NCBI GenBank assembly: GCA_900544615.1
Contig: UQVS01000023.1
Span: forward strand, 1-37,488
DNA length: 37,488 nucleotides
Source of the DNA: an uncultured Oscillibacter sp.
GTDB lineage: Bacteria > Bacillota > Clostridia > Oscillospirales > Oscillospiraceae
Direction: 5' to 3'
Shown here: positions 1 through 8,097 of the stretch, in pieces
Layout of the letters: the number at the start of each line of letters is the position of its first letter
Position numbering within the stretch: position 1 is the stretch's first letter
Made by a program: the position numbers and the translations under genes
Notes under the pieces: generated by a model
What the model was told of the DNA's origin: nothing
Database searches by the model: none
What the model saw: the letters and a program-made list of their open reading frames with translations, nothing else

Positions 1-431
1 ATTTCTCCCCGGATGGCATCTGCACCCGTGCGCAGGCCGTGACCTTCCTGTGGCGCACCGCTGGCAGTCCCAAACCCGAAACCCGCGCCATGCCCTTCAC
101 CGACGTTCCTGTGGGCAGCTACTATTACGACGCTGTGCTGTGGGCAGTAGAAAACGGCATCACCAAGGGCACCAGCGAGACCACGTTCAGCCCCAACATG
201 ACCTGCTCCCGTGCCCAGATCGTCGCGTTCCTGTGGCGTTCCGAGAAGTCCCCGGCAGCGGGCACAGCCAATCCCTTTGCTGATGTGAAGTCCACCGCCT
301 ACTATGCAGGCGCAGTCCTGTGGGCGGTCAGGGAGGACATCACCAAGGGAACCACCAGCACGACCTTCAGCCCCGACGCGGATTGCACCAGAGCGCAGAT
401 CGTGACCTTCCTCTGGCGCTGCAAGAAGTGA
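1..431 (+). CDS. S-layer homology (SLH) domain protein, C-terminal part
   Basis: The frame is open to the left edge, so only the last ~143 residues are present. They contain one partial and two complete SLH repeats: each runs from a FxDV motif through a AVLWAVxxxITKGT motif to a TFSP...CTRAQIVTFLWR motif, and the protein ends in CKK shortly after the last repeat. SLH domains bind secondary cell-wall polymers, so this is a surface protein held non-covalently on the wall; its functional domain is upstream of the window. Family identity is clear, specific role unknown. A GTG at 39 is internal to the repeat and not the real start. Confidence 0.85.
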   Translation, partial: FSPDGICTRAQAVTFLWRTAGSPKPETRAMPFTDVPVGSYYYDAVLWAVENGITKGTSETTFSPNMTCSRAQIVAFLWRSEKSPAAGTANPFADVKSTAYYAGAVLWAVREDITKGTTSTTFSPDADCTRAQIVTFLWRCKK

Positions 432-490
432 CCGGCTGACATACGGCCAAGCAGCAAAGCCGCTGACATGACCACATAAGCGAACATCGG

Positions 491-540
491 ACAGCGCAGC
501 GGACGGGCATCTCGCCCCGGAGCTGCGCTGTTCTCTTTTC
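491..540 (+). terminator. Intrinsic terminator after SLH gene
   Basis: Nine-base perfect stem (ACAGCGCAG 491-499 with CTGCGCTGT 523-531) followed by a pyrimidine run TCTCTTTTC. It separates the SLH gene from the sortase gene. Confidence 0.6.
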
Positions 541-608
541 TCTACAAGAAACAAATCAATGACATTTTGAGCTGCGCCGCTATCCCAGCGCGGCAAGGAG
601 ACAGCATT

Positions 609-1448
609 ATGAAAAGAATCACAAGAATCATTCGTCCGATCATCTGCATGGCCGTCCTTCTCTTTGCTATGACCACGGCAGTCATGGGCTGCTATCAGAA
701 AGAGACGGAGACTATCGACATTCCCGGCAGAACGCCTTCCGGCACATCTGCGCCTCAGCCATCAGCGACTCCCGCAGGCGAAGTTATCCCTTCGGTGGAC
801 AGGCAGGCAGAGTTGGCGGAAGCCAGAGCGAAGAATCCCGACACCGTAGCGTGGCTGTATATCCCCGGTGCGGAGGTGGACGACCCTGTGATGCAGGCGG
901 AGGACAACGGCTATTACCTAAAGCTGGACGAAAACGGTGAGTACGCCATGTGGGGCTGCTATTATGCCCATTGTGAAAACGAAATCGGCGGCAGGGATAA
1001 GCTGGACAAAAACACCACCATTTTCGGCCATTCCGCCAGCAACTGCGACCCAGACGGGCCGAAGTTTACCAAGCTCTACCGCTATATGGATGCAGACTTT
1101 GTAAAGGAGCATCCGTATATCTATCTCTCTGTGGATGGCGAGGATATGATTTTCCAGATCACCGCGCTATTCGTCACGGATATTGGCTTTGACTATATTG
1201 CGCCTGATCCCACGGGAGATGATCTGACCAGCTTCTTTGAGACGATTGCGCGGAAAAACTGGCTGGATTTTGACGGTGTGACCTTCTCCGAGGAAGATAC
1301 CGTCCTGACCCTCTCCACCTGCTGCCGAAAGTACGACAAGACCAACAGCGGCAATCAGCGGCTTGTGGTCATGGCGAAGCTGCTGCCGGAGGGGGCGATC
1401 GCGCAGGAGTTCAGCGTATCCCTTGTGGATAGTCCTGAAATGCCCTAA
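609..1448 (+). CDS. Class B-type sortase
   Basis: Transpeptidase that would join sorting-signal proteins to the cell wall, on the outer face of the membrane. The 279-residue protein has an N-terminal hydrophobic segment (residues 10-27), a low-complexity Ser/Pro/Thr linker (about 40-60), then a sortase fold: catalytic His141 in TIFGHSAS, catalytic Cys238 in TLSTC, and Arg251 in NQRLVV. The start at 609 is preferred over the in-frame upstream codon at 567 because AAGGAG ends about 8 bases before it. The hydrophobic segment ends in VMGC, which could be a lipobox. It sits with the ICE surface genes and probably serves ICE-encoded substrates; which proteins it anchors is not visible here. Confidence 0.88.
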   Translation: MKRITRIIRPIICMAVLLFAMTTAVMGCYQKETETIDIPGRTPSGTSAPQPSATPAGEVIPSVDRQAELAEARAKNPDTVAWLYIPGAEVDDPVMQAEDNGYYLKLDENGEYAMWGCYYAHCENEIGGRDKLDKNTTIFGHSASNCDPDGPKFTKLYRYMDADFVKEHPYIYLSVDGEDMIFQITALFVTDIGFDYIAPDPTGDDLTSFFETIARKNWLDFDGVTFSEEDTVLTLSTCCRKYDKTNSGNQRLVVMAKLLPEGAIAQEFSVSLVDSPEMP

Positions 1449-1520
1449 AAGAAATCAGAATACGACGATAACAGGACACCCATCCTTGCGGTACTGAAAA
1501 GCAGCGTATGGCATAGGGAA

Positions 1521-1557
1521 AACGGCGGCTGCTCTGTACGGGGCGGCCGTTGTTTTT
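1521..1557 (+). terminator. Terminator downstream of sortase
   Basis: Stem AACGGC (1521-1526) / GCCGTT (1546-1551) followed by GTTTTTG. Modest stem, but correctly placed after the sortase stop. Confidence 0.45.
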
Positions 1558-1870
1558 GCTGTCCCAACATTTTTCAGATGAAAGGGACCTATGCGTATGA
1601 CAGGAGAGCACAGGAGGTGCCGCTAATGCTGCGGCAACAAGCCGCGCCGGGAGCATAGCCGGACGATACCCAGACACAGTAGGATACCTATGCCCTCCGG
1701 CAGCTACCGACAATTTCCATACTGAACCGCACCGAAGCGCCCATACAGGCTTTTATGCCTGTGTGGGCGCTTTTTGTCGTTCCCGGCACTTTTTCGCCGT
1801 GGGCTGCCGCTCCCCGCCGCCCTTCGTTCTGGAAGGAACATCCACCCGAACAGAACGAAAGGAGCGCAGC
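1558..1870 (+). other. Gene-poor stretch with two tiny coupled ORFs and a terminator
   Basis: No normal gene is seen. Two very short frames with plausible ribosome sites follow each other: 1591-1626 (11 codons, MRMTGEHRRCR) and 1626-1658 (10 codons, MLRQQAAPGA), overlapping as TAATG, the second preceded by CAGGAGGTG. They could be leader peptides or chance. A strong terminator hairpin follows at 1736-1775. Confidence 0.3.
1736..1775 (+). terminator. Strong intrinsic terminator
   Basis: Fifteen-base stem AGCGCCCATACAGGC (1736-1750) with GCCTGTGTGGGCGCT (1757-1771), loop TTTTAT, then a T run. It isolates the downstream sigma-factor unit from the sortase unit. Confidence 0.8.
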
Positions 1871-1996
1871 ATGAGCCGCGAAAAAAATATTTTTGAGAAA
1901 TTTCCGAAAAAATGGCCAAAAGGGGTGTTTGCAAGACGAGTAGGGGGTGAAAGGGGAAACATCGACCTGCCTTCCGGCGCGAAGGGAGGTGAGAAA

Positions 1997-2422
1997 ATGG
2001 ACCTCGACCGTCACGACGAACACAAGCAGCATACCTTTGACAGCTTTTGCAAAAAGGTGATACGGTGCGAAGCCTACAACGCCTACCGCGCAATCGGGCG
2101 CCGGCAGGATCTTGAGATCCCGTTCAGCCAGTTGCCGGAGGAGGCGATGGAGGCACTTGCGGCCTGGGACGTCTACCCCTGGGAATACACATCCTTCCCC
2201 GTGGACGGCGACGTGATCCTCATTAAGGATGACCGGCTGGCCGACGCGCTGACCGCCCTGCCTCAGAGATTCCGGGATATCCTTCTGATGTACTGGTTCC
2301 TGGAGCTGGCAGACCGGGAGATCGGCGAGAGGCTGAGCCTGTCCCGGAGAACGGTCAACAACCGCAGGCAGCAGGCCTATGAGCTGCTGAAAAAGCTGAT
2401 GGGAGGTGACGCGAATGAGTAA
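1997..2422 (+). CDS. ICE-encoded sigma-70 family-like factor
   Basis: A 141-residue protein of the short sigma-like regulators found before the recombinase of Clostridia ICEs. The C-terminal half holds a region-4-type helix-turn-helix: LPQRFRDILLMYWFLELADREIGERLSLSRRTVNNRR, in which REIGERLSLSRRTVNNRRQ is the recognition unit. It would direct transcription of ICE genes. Start chosen at 1997 because GGGAGGTGA lies 6 bases upstream; an in-frame ATG at 1871 with AAAGGAG upstream would add 42 residues and is a real alternative. Its stop region overlaps the start of the next gene by 8 bases, so the two are co-translated. Confidence 0.8.
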   Translation: MDLDRHDEHKQHTFDSFCKKVIRCEAYNAYRAIGRRQDLEIPFSQLPEEAMEALAAWDVYPWEYTSFPVDGDVILIKDDRLADALTALPQRFRDILLMYWFLELADREIGERLSLSRRTVNNRRQQAYELLKKLMGGDANE

Positions 2423-2642
2423 GCACAAGCTGATTCCGTATCCGGTGATCGCCGCCGCCGTGCGGGGCGACCCGGAAGCCGTGAACCGTGTGCTGGATCA
2501 CTATTCCGGCTACATAGCGGCTCTGTCCATGCGCAGAGGGTATGACCAGAACGGAAATCCCTGCCTTGCAGTGGACGAGGAGATCCGCCGCCGGATCGAG
2601 ACGAAGCTGATCGTCGCCATCCTGAGTTTCGACCTGAACTGA
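2415..2642 (+). CDS. Small helix-turn-helix protein of ICE (HTH_16/Tn916 Orf8-like)
   Basis: A 75-residue protein beginning MSKHKLIPYPVIAAAVRGDP and ending ILSFDLN. The pattern of an N-terminal Pro-rich turn, RGDPEAVNRVLDHYSGYIAALS, and a C-terminal helix is typical of the small helix-turn-helix partner that accompanies the ICE sigma-like factor. It begins inside the end of that gene with its own GGGAGGTGA site 6 bases upstream of ATG 2415. Role in regulating conjugation is inferred from the family and position. Confidence 0.75.
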   Translation: MSKHKLIPYPVIAAAVRGDPEAVNRVLDHYSGYIAALSMRRGYDQNGNPCLAVDEEIRRRIETKLIVAILSFDLN

Positions 2643-3069
2643 ACCCAGGCGGGTCTTAACCGCGCGCACCCCTTTCCGTGCGGCTGAGCCCTTTGCTCCT
2701 TGACAAAGAAAGCCCGGCAAATCCCGGCGCAGCATAGAGCAGACGGATACATTCCCGTCTGTGCGGAGCCATACGGCCGGTGCGCCATGACCTCTTACGG
2801 AGTGAGCGATACCCACCAGACCGCAAAGTGGGCAAGGCAGCCCGCGGGCCACGATGCACAGGCGGGGCGATACTCCCTTGCAGTCACAGTCCGGGCGTGC
2901 AGCCGTATTCAGGCGGTGAGGCGTCGCAGGCAATGAGCAGGGCCGCGCGAGAACCGCGCGGGGGTGGGATTCCCGTGGAGCTGAAAAGCCATTCAGCCGT
3001 CCGTTTCTGCTGTTCTTTGTAAGCTATCAAAAAATGATTTGTTTTCAGACGATTAGAAAGGGGCTAACT
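2643..3069 (+). other. GC-rich, hairpin-dense region without a gene
   Basis: About 427 bases between the helix-turn-helix gene and tnpW carry no frame with a convincing start. Several perfect short inverted repeats are visible, among them CAGACGG / CCGTCTG (about 2742-2762) and CCGCGCG-N5-CGCGCGG (about 2943-2961). The density of palindromes suggests a structured RNA or a cis site for excision or conjugation rather than coding DNA. Confidence 0.4.
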
Positions 3070-3246
3070 ATGCAAACGACCGTTTCATCTGAAAAGAAAT
3101 ACGCCCCGCCAAAGCGGAGCGAAAAACAGATTGGCAACACAACCTTTATCGTCAATTCCTTCTTTCGGGAAAAGGGCGACGAGGGTATTGCCGTGAAGCT
3201 GGAGCGTCTGATGAAAGCGGACATTCAGAAAGAAGCTACAACTTAA
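3070..3246 (+). CDS. tnpW: TnpW-family transposon protein
   Basis: A 58-residue protein that matches the TnpW family seen immediately before TnpX-type recombinases: MQTTVSSEKKYAPPKRSEKQ, then IGNTTFIVNSFF and KLERLMKADIQKEA at the C-terminus. The start at 3070 has AGAAAGGGG upstream; the in-frame ATG at 3034 has no such site. The biochemical role of TnpW is not established. It precedes the recombinase by 89 bases. Confidence 0.85.
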   Translation: MQTTVSSEKKYAPPKRSEKQIGNTTFIVNSFFREKGDEGIAVKLERLMKADIQKEATT

Positions 3247-3260
3247 TTCTCCCAAACAGG

Positions 3261-3289
3261 CAGACAGGGACAAAAAGACGCGGTATAAT
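3261..3289 (+). promoter_or_regulatory. Possible tnpX promoter
   Basis: A perfect -10 hexamer TATAAT (3284-3289) with a weak -35 CAGACA (3261-3266) at 17-base spacing lies 47 bases upstream of the tnpX start. Confidence 0.4.
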
Positions 3290-3335
3290 GAAGGTGACTT
3301 CAAAACCGTGTTTGACTGCCGGATGGGAGGTTACT

Positions 3336-5018
3336 ATGTATCATCAGTCAAACACCGCTGCCGCGCTTCAATTCCCTTACAACGCTATGAGCGTCGAAGC
3401 TGTTACCGCTTTGTACTGCCGTTTGTCGCGTGACGATGAATTGCAGGGCGACAGCAACAGTATCATTAACCAGAAAAAGATCCTTCAACGCTACGCACTT
3501 GACCACGGCTACAAAAACTATCGCTTTTATATTGATGACGGCATTTCGGGTACGACGTTCAACCGCCCTGGTTTCCAGCAAATGATTGCGGATATCGAAG
3601 CCGGCCTTGTCAAGCGGGTCATTATCAAGGATATGTCACGCCTGGGCCGTGATTATCTGCAAGTGGGCATGTATACCGAAATCATGTTCCCGGAGCATGA
3701 CATTCACTTTATTGCTGTCAACGATGGCGTGGACAGCACCCAGGGTGATAATGAGTTCACTCCTTTTCGGAACATCATCAATGAGTGGTATGCGAAAGAC
3801 ACCAGCAAGAAGATCCGTGCCGTGATGAAGGTCAAGGGCAACGCCGGCGAGCATCTGACGACCCTGCCGCCCTATGGCTACATGAAGGCTCCTGACAACA
3901 AAAAGCTGTGGGTCAGGGACGAGGAAGCCGCAGTGGTGGTCTATGAGATCGGCCTATATGTGATGGACGGTTTCGGGCCGTCCCAGATTGCAAGGAAGCT
4001 GACAGAGCGAAGGATCTTGACCCCGGCCGCCTATTATGCCAGCAAGGGCCGGAAAGCAAGCAATATCAAGCGGGGCTTGCCCTACGCATGGGATGCCTCC
4101 ACCGTAGCGGATATCATGGACCGCTGGCGGGAGTACCTGGGGCACACGGTCAATTTCAAGACGAGGAAGAAGTCCTACAAGAGCAAAAAGGTCATCCATA
4201 ATCCGGAAAGTGAGTGGCTGATCTTTGAGAACACCCATGACCCGATCTGGACGGAGGCAATCGCAGATGCCGCGAGAGCAGCAAGGCAGACGCGCCGTCG
4301 TCCTACAAAAATGGGAGAAATGGGGATGTTCTCCGGCATGATGTTCTGCGCGGACTGCGGATCTGTCATGTATCAATGCAGAGCCACCAACTTCCGGCGC
4401 GAGCAGGAATACTACCTGTGCGCCGGCTACCGAAAGAGCCGTGACTTCTGCGGTCAGACTCATTCCATCCGCACGGTGATCTTGGAGGAATTGATTCTGG
4501 AAAACCTGCGGGAGATCGTTTCCTTCGCCTCCCGCAGTAAGGACGAGTTTGTGAGGCTGGTCATGGACAGTGACCTGCGGCAGCGCGACCGGGATCTTGC
4601 AAAGCGGAAACGGCAGCTTGTCGATTCCGAGAAGCGGATCACAGAGCTGGATGCTATCTTCAAGCGGCTCTATGAGGACAACATTTCGGGCAAGCTCTCC
4701 GATGAACGCTTTCAGAAACTTTCTGCGGACTATGAGAAGGAAGAACAGGAGCTCAAGGTGCTGGCGAGTTCCCTTCGGAAAGAAGTGGAGCTGGAGGAAA
4801 GCAAATCGGCGGATGTTGATCGTTTTCTCTCCGTTGTGGAGAGGTACACGGATATCCCGGAGCTCACGCCCTGCATCCTCCATGAGTTCGTGGAGAAAAT
4901 CATCGTCCATGCGGCCAGCGACCCGAAGGGCAAGAACCGGACGCAGGAGATCGACATTTACTACAAGGGTATCGGAGCCTTGGAAATGTCAAAAGTCACG
5001 GCATCAATGGAAAAATGA
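3336..5018 (+). CDS. tnpX: Large serine recombinase, TnpX type
   Basis: Site-specific recombinase (560 residues) that excises and integrates the ICE. The N-terminal resolvase domain has the catalytic Ser31 in ALYCRLSRDDE and the conserved IIKDMSRLGRDYL and NEWYAKDTSKKIR motifs; the recombinase domain follows (about 180-290), then a zinc ribbon (CADCG near residue 338 with later Cys residues at YYLCAGYRK and DFCGQ), a coiled-coil rich in KRKRQLVDSEKRITELDAIF, and a C-terminal VEKIIVH segment. Start at 3336 is set by GGGAGG 5 bases upstream. All key residues are present, so the enzyme looks intact. Confidence 0.95.
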   Translation: MYHQSNTAAALQFPYNAMSVEAVTALYCRLSRDDELQGDSNSIINQKKILQRYALDHGYKNYRFYIDDGISGTTFNRPGFQQMIADIEAGLVKRVIIKDMSRLGRDYLQVGMYTEIMFPEHDIHFIAVNDGVDSTQGDNEFTPFRNIINEWYAKDTSKKIRAVMKVKGNAGEHLTTLPPYGYMKAPDNKKLWVRDEEAAVVVYEIGLYVMDGFGPSQIARKLTERRILTPAAYYASKGRKASNIKRGLPYAWDASTVADIMDRWREYLGHTVNFKTRKKSYKSKKVIHNPESEWLIFENTHDPIWTEAIADAARAARQTRRRPTKMGEMGMFSGMMFCADCGSVMYQCRATNFRREQEYYLCAGYRKSRDFCGQTHSIRTVILEELILENLREIVSFASRSKDEFVRLVMDSDLRQRDRDLAKRKRQLVDSEKRITELDAIFKRLYEDNISGKLSDERFQKLSADYEKEEQELKVLASSLRKEVELEESKSADVDRFLSVVERYTDIPELTPCILHEFVEKIIVHAASDPKGKNRTQEIDIYYKGIGALEMSKVTASMEK

Positions 5019-5075
5019 GAAAACGGTACAGCCGAAGCTATACCGTTCTCTCTTTCCTCACGATGTTTTCTTATC

Positions 5076-5102
5076 GGGAGCTGCCTTTCGGCTCTCCTTT
5101 TT
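5076..5102 (+). terminator. Terminator after tnpX near ICE end
   Basis: Eight-base stem around GAGCTG / CGGCTC (5078-5083, 5089-5094) with loop CCTTT and a TTTTT tail. A second inverted repeat (AACGGTA / TACCGTT, about 5022-5047) lies just before it. Confidence 0.55.
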
Positions 5103-5126
5103 GCGTTGATATCCGCTGACGGGGAC

Positions 5127-6239
5127 TCAAATCTTTACAAGCTCATATTCCCGGCTGCCAAGTCCGATCTTCTCACCATGGATCAGGGCGGACTCCCAAT
5201 CGGTATCCGGGTGCGCGGCCTTGAAATAATCCGTGCAGCTGCAAGCCTCCCCGCTGCCGATGACGGAGGCCGGGATTCTGGGCTGGGCCATCACCGCGTC
5301 GATACAGGCCTGATCCAGAGCAACGGGGTCAAGAGAGGCGAACATTCCCACGTTGGGAACGATCGGCACGTCATTTTCACCGCGGCAGTCACAGTTGGGG
5401 GAAACGTCCATCACCAGAGAGACATGGAAGCAGGGACGGCCATCCACCACAGCCTTGGCGTATTCGGCAATTTTCTTATTCAGAATGGAGGGCGCTTCAT
5501 CGTACATACACTGAATGGCGTCCTTGGGGCAGACGGAAAGGCACCGGGCGCAGCCCACGCACTTGCTGGTATCGATGCTGGCCTTGTTGTCAGCGTCGAA
5601 GGTGGGCGCGCCGTGGGCACAGATCTTGGCGCAGGCGTGGCAGCCCACGCACTTCTTCTGCTTGACAAAGGGCTTGCCGCTGTTGTGCTGTTCCATTTTA
5701 CCGGCGCGAGAACCGCAGCCCATACCGATGTTTTTCAGAGCGCCGCCAAAGCCTGCCTGCTCATGCCCCTTGAAGTGGGTCAGGGAGACGAACACATCGG
5801 CGTCCATCACGGCGCGGCCGATTTTGGCCTCCTTCACATACTCGCCGCCTTCCACGGGAACGGACACCTCGTCGTTGCCCTTCAAGCCGTCGGCGATGAT
5901 GATGTGGCAGCCGGTGGAATAGGGGGTGAAGCCGTTGACATACGCGGATTCCAGATGATCCAGCGCATTTTTGCGGCCGCCGATATACAGGGTGTTGCAG
6001 TCGGTCAGGAAGGGCTTGCCCCCCTGGCTTTTCACCAGATCGGCCACGGTTTTGGCCCAGTTGGGCCGGAGGTAAGCCATATTGCCCGGCTCTCCGAAGT
6101 GCATTTTGATGGCTACATATTTGCCGTCCATGTCAATGTCACCAAAACCGGCGGTCATCATCAGACGGGCCAGCTTCTGGGGAAGGTTCTCCCGCCATGT
6201 GGGGCAGCGGAAATCTGCAAAATAAACTTTTGATGCCAT
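5127..6239 (-). CDS. DUF362 domain 4Fe-4S ferredoxin protein
   Basis: A 370-residue soluble protein. An N-terminal DUF362 region (from VYFADFRCPTWRENLP) surrounds two consecutive 4Fe-4S motifs, CVGCHACAKIC and CVGCARCLSVCP, near residues 190-230, and the DUF362 fold resumes after them (DPVALDQACIDAVM). Such proteins are thought to be electron carriers or redox partners; substrate unknown. The start at 6239 is supported by GAGGAG upstream. The gene faces the ICE recombinase and ends within about 110 bases of it. It is preceded by a MerR-type promoter (6286-6316), which suggests induction by a redox, metal or drug signal. Confidence 0.88.
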   Translation of the reverse strand: MASKVYFADFRCPTWRENLPQKLARLMMTAGFGDIDMDGKYVAIKMHFGEPGNMAYLRPNWAKTVADLVKSQGGKPFLTDCNTLYIGGRKNALDHLESAYVNGFTPYSTGCHIIIADGLKGNDEVSVPVEGGEYVKEAKIGRAVMDADVFVSLTHFKGHEQAGFGGALKNIGMGCGSRAGKMEQHNSGKPFVKQKKCVGCHACAKICAHGAPTFDADNKASIDTSKCVGCARCLSVCPKDAIQCMYDEAPSILNKKIAEYAKAVVDGRPCFHVSLVMDVSPNCDCRGENDVPIVPNVGMFASLDPVALDQACIDAVMAQPRIPASVIGSGEACSCTDYFKAAHPDTDWESALIHGEKIGLGSREYELVKI

Positions 6240-6285
6240 ATCTTTCTCCTCATTTGGATTTTGATTTGTCAGTCTGATCGGTTCT

Positions 6286-6316
6286 ATTATAAAACCTAAA
6301 GTCAGGTTTATGTCAA
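6286..6316 (-). promoter_or_regulatory. MerR-type promoter of the DUF362 gene
   Basis: On the minus strand a perfect TTGACA (6316-6311) and perfect TATAAT (6291-6286) are separated by 19 bases instead of 17. The spacer contains the inverted repeat AAACCT-N6-AGGTTT (6309-6292), centred within one base of the spacer centre. Over-long spacers with a centred dyad are the hallmark of promoters activated by MerR-family proteins. No merR gene is in the window. Confidence 0.7.
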
Positions 6317-6382
6317 GAAAAACCCGGTGAACAGACAGATTTCTGCCGCCGTTGGGCTTCTGACCGGCGCTGACTGTGCGGA

Positions 6383-6409
6383 AACGGGAGGGGGTGATCC
6401 CCTCCCGTT
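6383..6409 (-). terminator. Hairpin downstream of hypothetical gene
   Basis: AACGGGAGGGG (6383-6393) pairs with CCCCTCCCGTT (6399-6409), an 11-base GC-rich stem touching the stop codon of the minus-strand gene at 6409-6825. Only a short T run follows. Confidence 0.5.
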
Positions 6410-6825
6410 TATCCTTCATCCAGATCCACAACGACCCGGTCGGTGCCATGCGCGTCAAATTCCGAGAGATACGCGTCGATCCGCTCCATCAGCGCCGTGT
6501 AGTTTTCGCGGGTCATGGGCTGGCCGTCCAGATCCCGCAAAGCCAGCTCCTCTGCCAGAATTTCATAGAATACCGTGTCCTCATACTGCTCAATGGCCTC
6601 GTGGATGCCGCCGTCGGCAAAGGCGCGGGAGGGGATCAGATTTCCCCGGTACTGCTCCACCAGCTTGGGCATCCCCTGAGGGAGACACTGGGAAAAGACA
6701 GTGCTTTCCACCTGATCGTATTCTTCAATGCGGTCGTCGCCGCGGGTGGAGTTGAGAACCCAGTTTCCTATGTATACCAGATCCAGCAGATATCGAAACT
6801 GCCGGTCCGTCAATTCAAGCTTCAT
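6409..6825 (-). CDS. Hypothetical protein, 138 aa
   Basis: Not assigned to a family. It is an acidic, soluble, largely helical protein (MKLELTDRQFRYLLDLVYIG at the N-terminus, DAHGTDRVVVDLDEG at the C-terminus) with no signal peptide, membrane segment or metal motif. The reading is supported by GGGAGGTGG 10 bases before ATG 6825 and by codon usage like its neighbours. It is upstream of, and same strand as, the DUF362 gene but separated by a hairpin and that gene's own promoter, so it is probably its own unit. Confidence 0.7.
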   Translation of the reverse strand: MKLELTDRQFRYLLDLVYIGNWVLNSTRGDDRIEEYDQVESTVFSQCLPQGMPKLVEQYRGNLIPSRAFADGGIHEAIEQYEDTVFYEILAEELALRDLDGQPMTRENYTALMERIDAYLSEFDAHGTDRVVVDLDEG

Positions 6826-7012
6826 TCGGAGCCACCTCCCATGTGCGGTTTATTGAGAGGTATTATAGCAGAAGCTTTCCAAAAATGCTATATAAAAAAG
6901 AGGGCAAAAAAGCTAAAATCTGTCTTGAAATGGCCGGGGAAGCTGATGAACCATGGAGGGACGCGCTTCGCGCCAGTCCCTGTGGCCCTTCGGGACAGCA
7001 GACTGAAAGCGG

Positions 7013-7752
7013 TCAGAAATCGAGCTGCGGCACGGTGCCGCCGCACAGATCCCGGTAAAATGCGGCTTCGGCGGCCTGTTTATAGGGGGTCAGCGCCAGA
7101 TTGCCGAGTCCAAGGGTGAGAGCGCACAGAAGATCCCAGCCGATAAAGCTCAGGTGCAGGCAGAAAGACGCCAGCGGCTGCCGTCCATCATGGCCTTGGA
7201 TTGAGCAATGGCCTCGCTGGCGGTTAGCTCCGGATGCTCAGCCAGAATGTAGTCCGTCATGGCGTAGCTGTAAGTGGCCATGATGCCGGGGACGATCAGC
7301 AGCAGGGACCACAGCAGAATATACACGGATCGGAGCAGACTGGATACGGCCAGTGTTTTCCAGTTGTAAAAATAAGTAAACAGGGTTTCAAAGGGCGGCT
7401 TCTCACCACCGGTGAGATCCAGATTGAATCTGGCGTATCCAACGCAGATTACGCTGCCCAAAATGAAATAGAGAACGGCCAGAACCAGCGCAGCCAGAAC
7501 GAGATAGATTGCGCTGCCCACGAAAAATGCCCGCAGGCCGGGGGTGATCCCATTCCCCCACGCGTAGATATTCTGTCCCGCGTACTGGAGATTTGCGCTC
7601 AAATCCCCGCCGCTGTAGCTGAAATTGACCTGCGGTCCATTGGAGAGAGTCCCGCCCAGAAGCATTGCCACCACGCCTGCCAGAATAGCCAGAACCCATT
7701 TGCCGCGGAGCGCCTCGCGGGCCTCCCGCCTGAAATCTGCTGCGTATTTCAT
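7013..7752 (-). pseudogene. DUF975 membrane protein, frameshifted near C-terminus
   Basis: Reads as a DUF975 family membrane protein from ATG 7752 (GGAAAGGATG upstream): FRREAREALRGKWVLAILAG, hydrophobic segments near residues 20-35, 90-115 and 140-165, and the family motif PGIMATYSYAMTDYILAEHPELTASEAI. The intact frame stops at 7150 after SRWRLSACT. One base must be added in the AAA run at 7164-7166 (plus strand) to restore FCLHLSFIGWDLLCALTLGL...TPYKQAAEAAFYRDL, the normal end of the family, which then runs to a stop at 7013. Hence a single-base loss in a homopolymer: a true frameshift or a sequencing error. Function of DUF975 proteins is unknown. Confidence 0.8.
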
Positions 7753-7911
7753 GAAACATCCTTTCCGCCCTTTCGGGCCGATCCTCAAATTGCTGTTATC
7801 TGTCATGTTACTATATTATATGACGCGTTTCAACCCGGTTTTGTTTCAGGCTTCTGAGAATTTTTCGCTTTTTCCGGGATTGTCCCGCCGCATCTCCTGC
7901 TGACGGCGGAT

Positions 7912-7949
7912 AAAAAGCGTGTTCGCAGAATTTTCTGCGAACACGCTTT
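7912..7949 (-). terminator. Minus-strand terminator with no intact gene before it
   Basis: Perfect 15-base stem (7914-7928 with 7935-7949, containing GCGTGTTCGCAG) followed on the minus strand by TTTTTA. Immediately upstream on that strand (7978-8036) a short frame reads KAELDQGLEIMKKALENF then stop, closed upstream by a stop next to a run of A. It looks like the last remnant of a lost gene between this terminator and the next one at 8098. Confidence 0.6.
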
Positions 7950-8097
7950 GAAAATCGGAGAAAGGAAACCTGACGGGTCAGAAGTTCTCCAATGCCTTCT
8001 TCATGATTTCCAGCCCCTGATCCAGCTCCGCCTTTTTTCATGGACTGTCCAAAGCGCCGCAGTCTCTTTCCACTTTCCGCAGGGAGAAATTGCGGAT

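Larger units (their letters stand above)
1..5126. mobile_element. Recombinase-proximal end of a Tn4451/Tn1549-like ICE
   Basis: Gene order sortase B, sigma factor, helix-turn-helix protein, TnpW, large serine recombinase is the usual terminal module of Clostridia ICEs, and all genes point toward the recombinase. The left limit lies outside the window. The right limit must fall between the recombinase stop (5018) and the stop of the oppositely oriented DUF362 gene (5127), because chromosomal-type genes begin there. No attachment-site duplication could be identified, so the exact junction is an inference. Confidence 0.7.

Noticed and set aside
5106..6233. Long plus-strand frame opposite the DUF362 gene
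   Set aside because: Minus strand carries the two 4Fe-4S motifs, a ribosome site and a promoter; the plus frame is a shadow.
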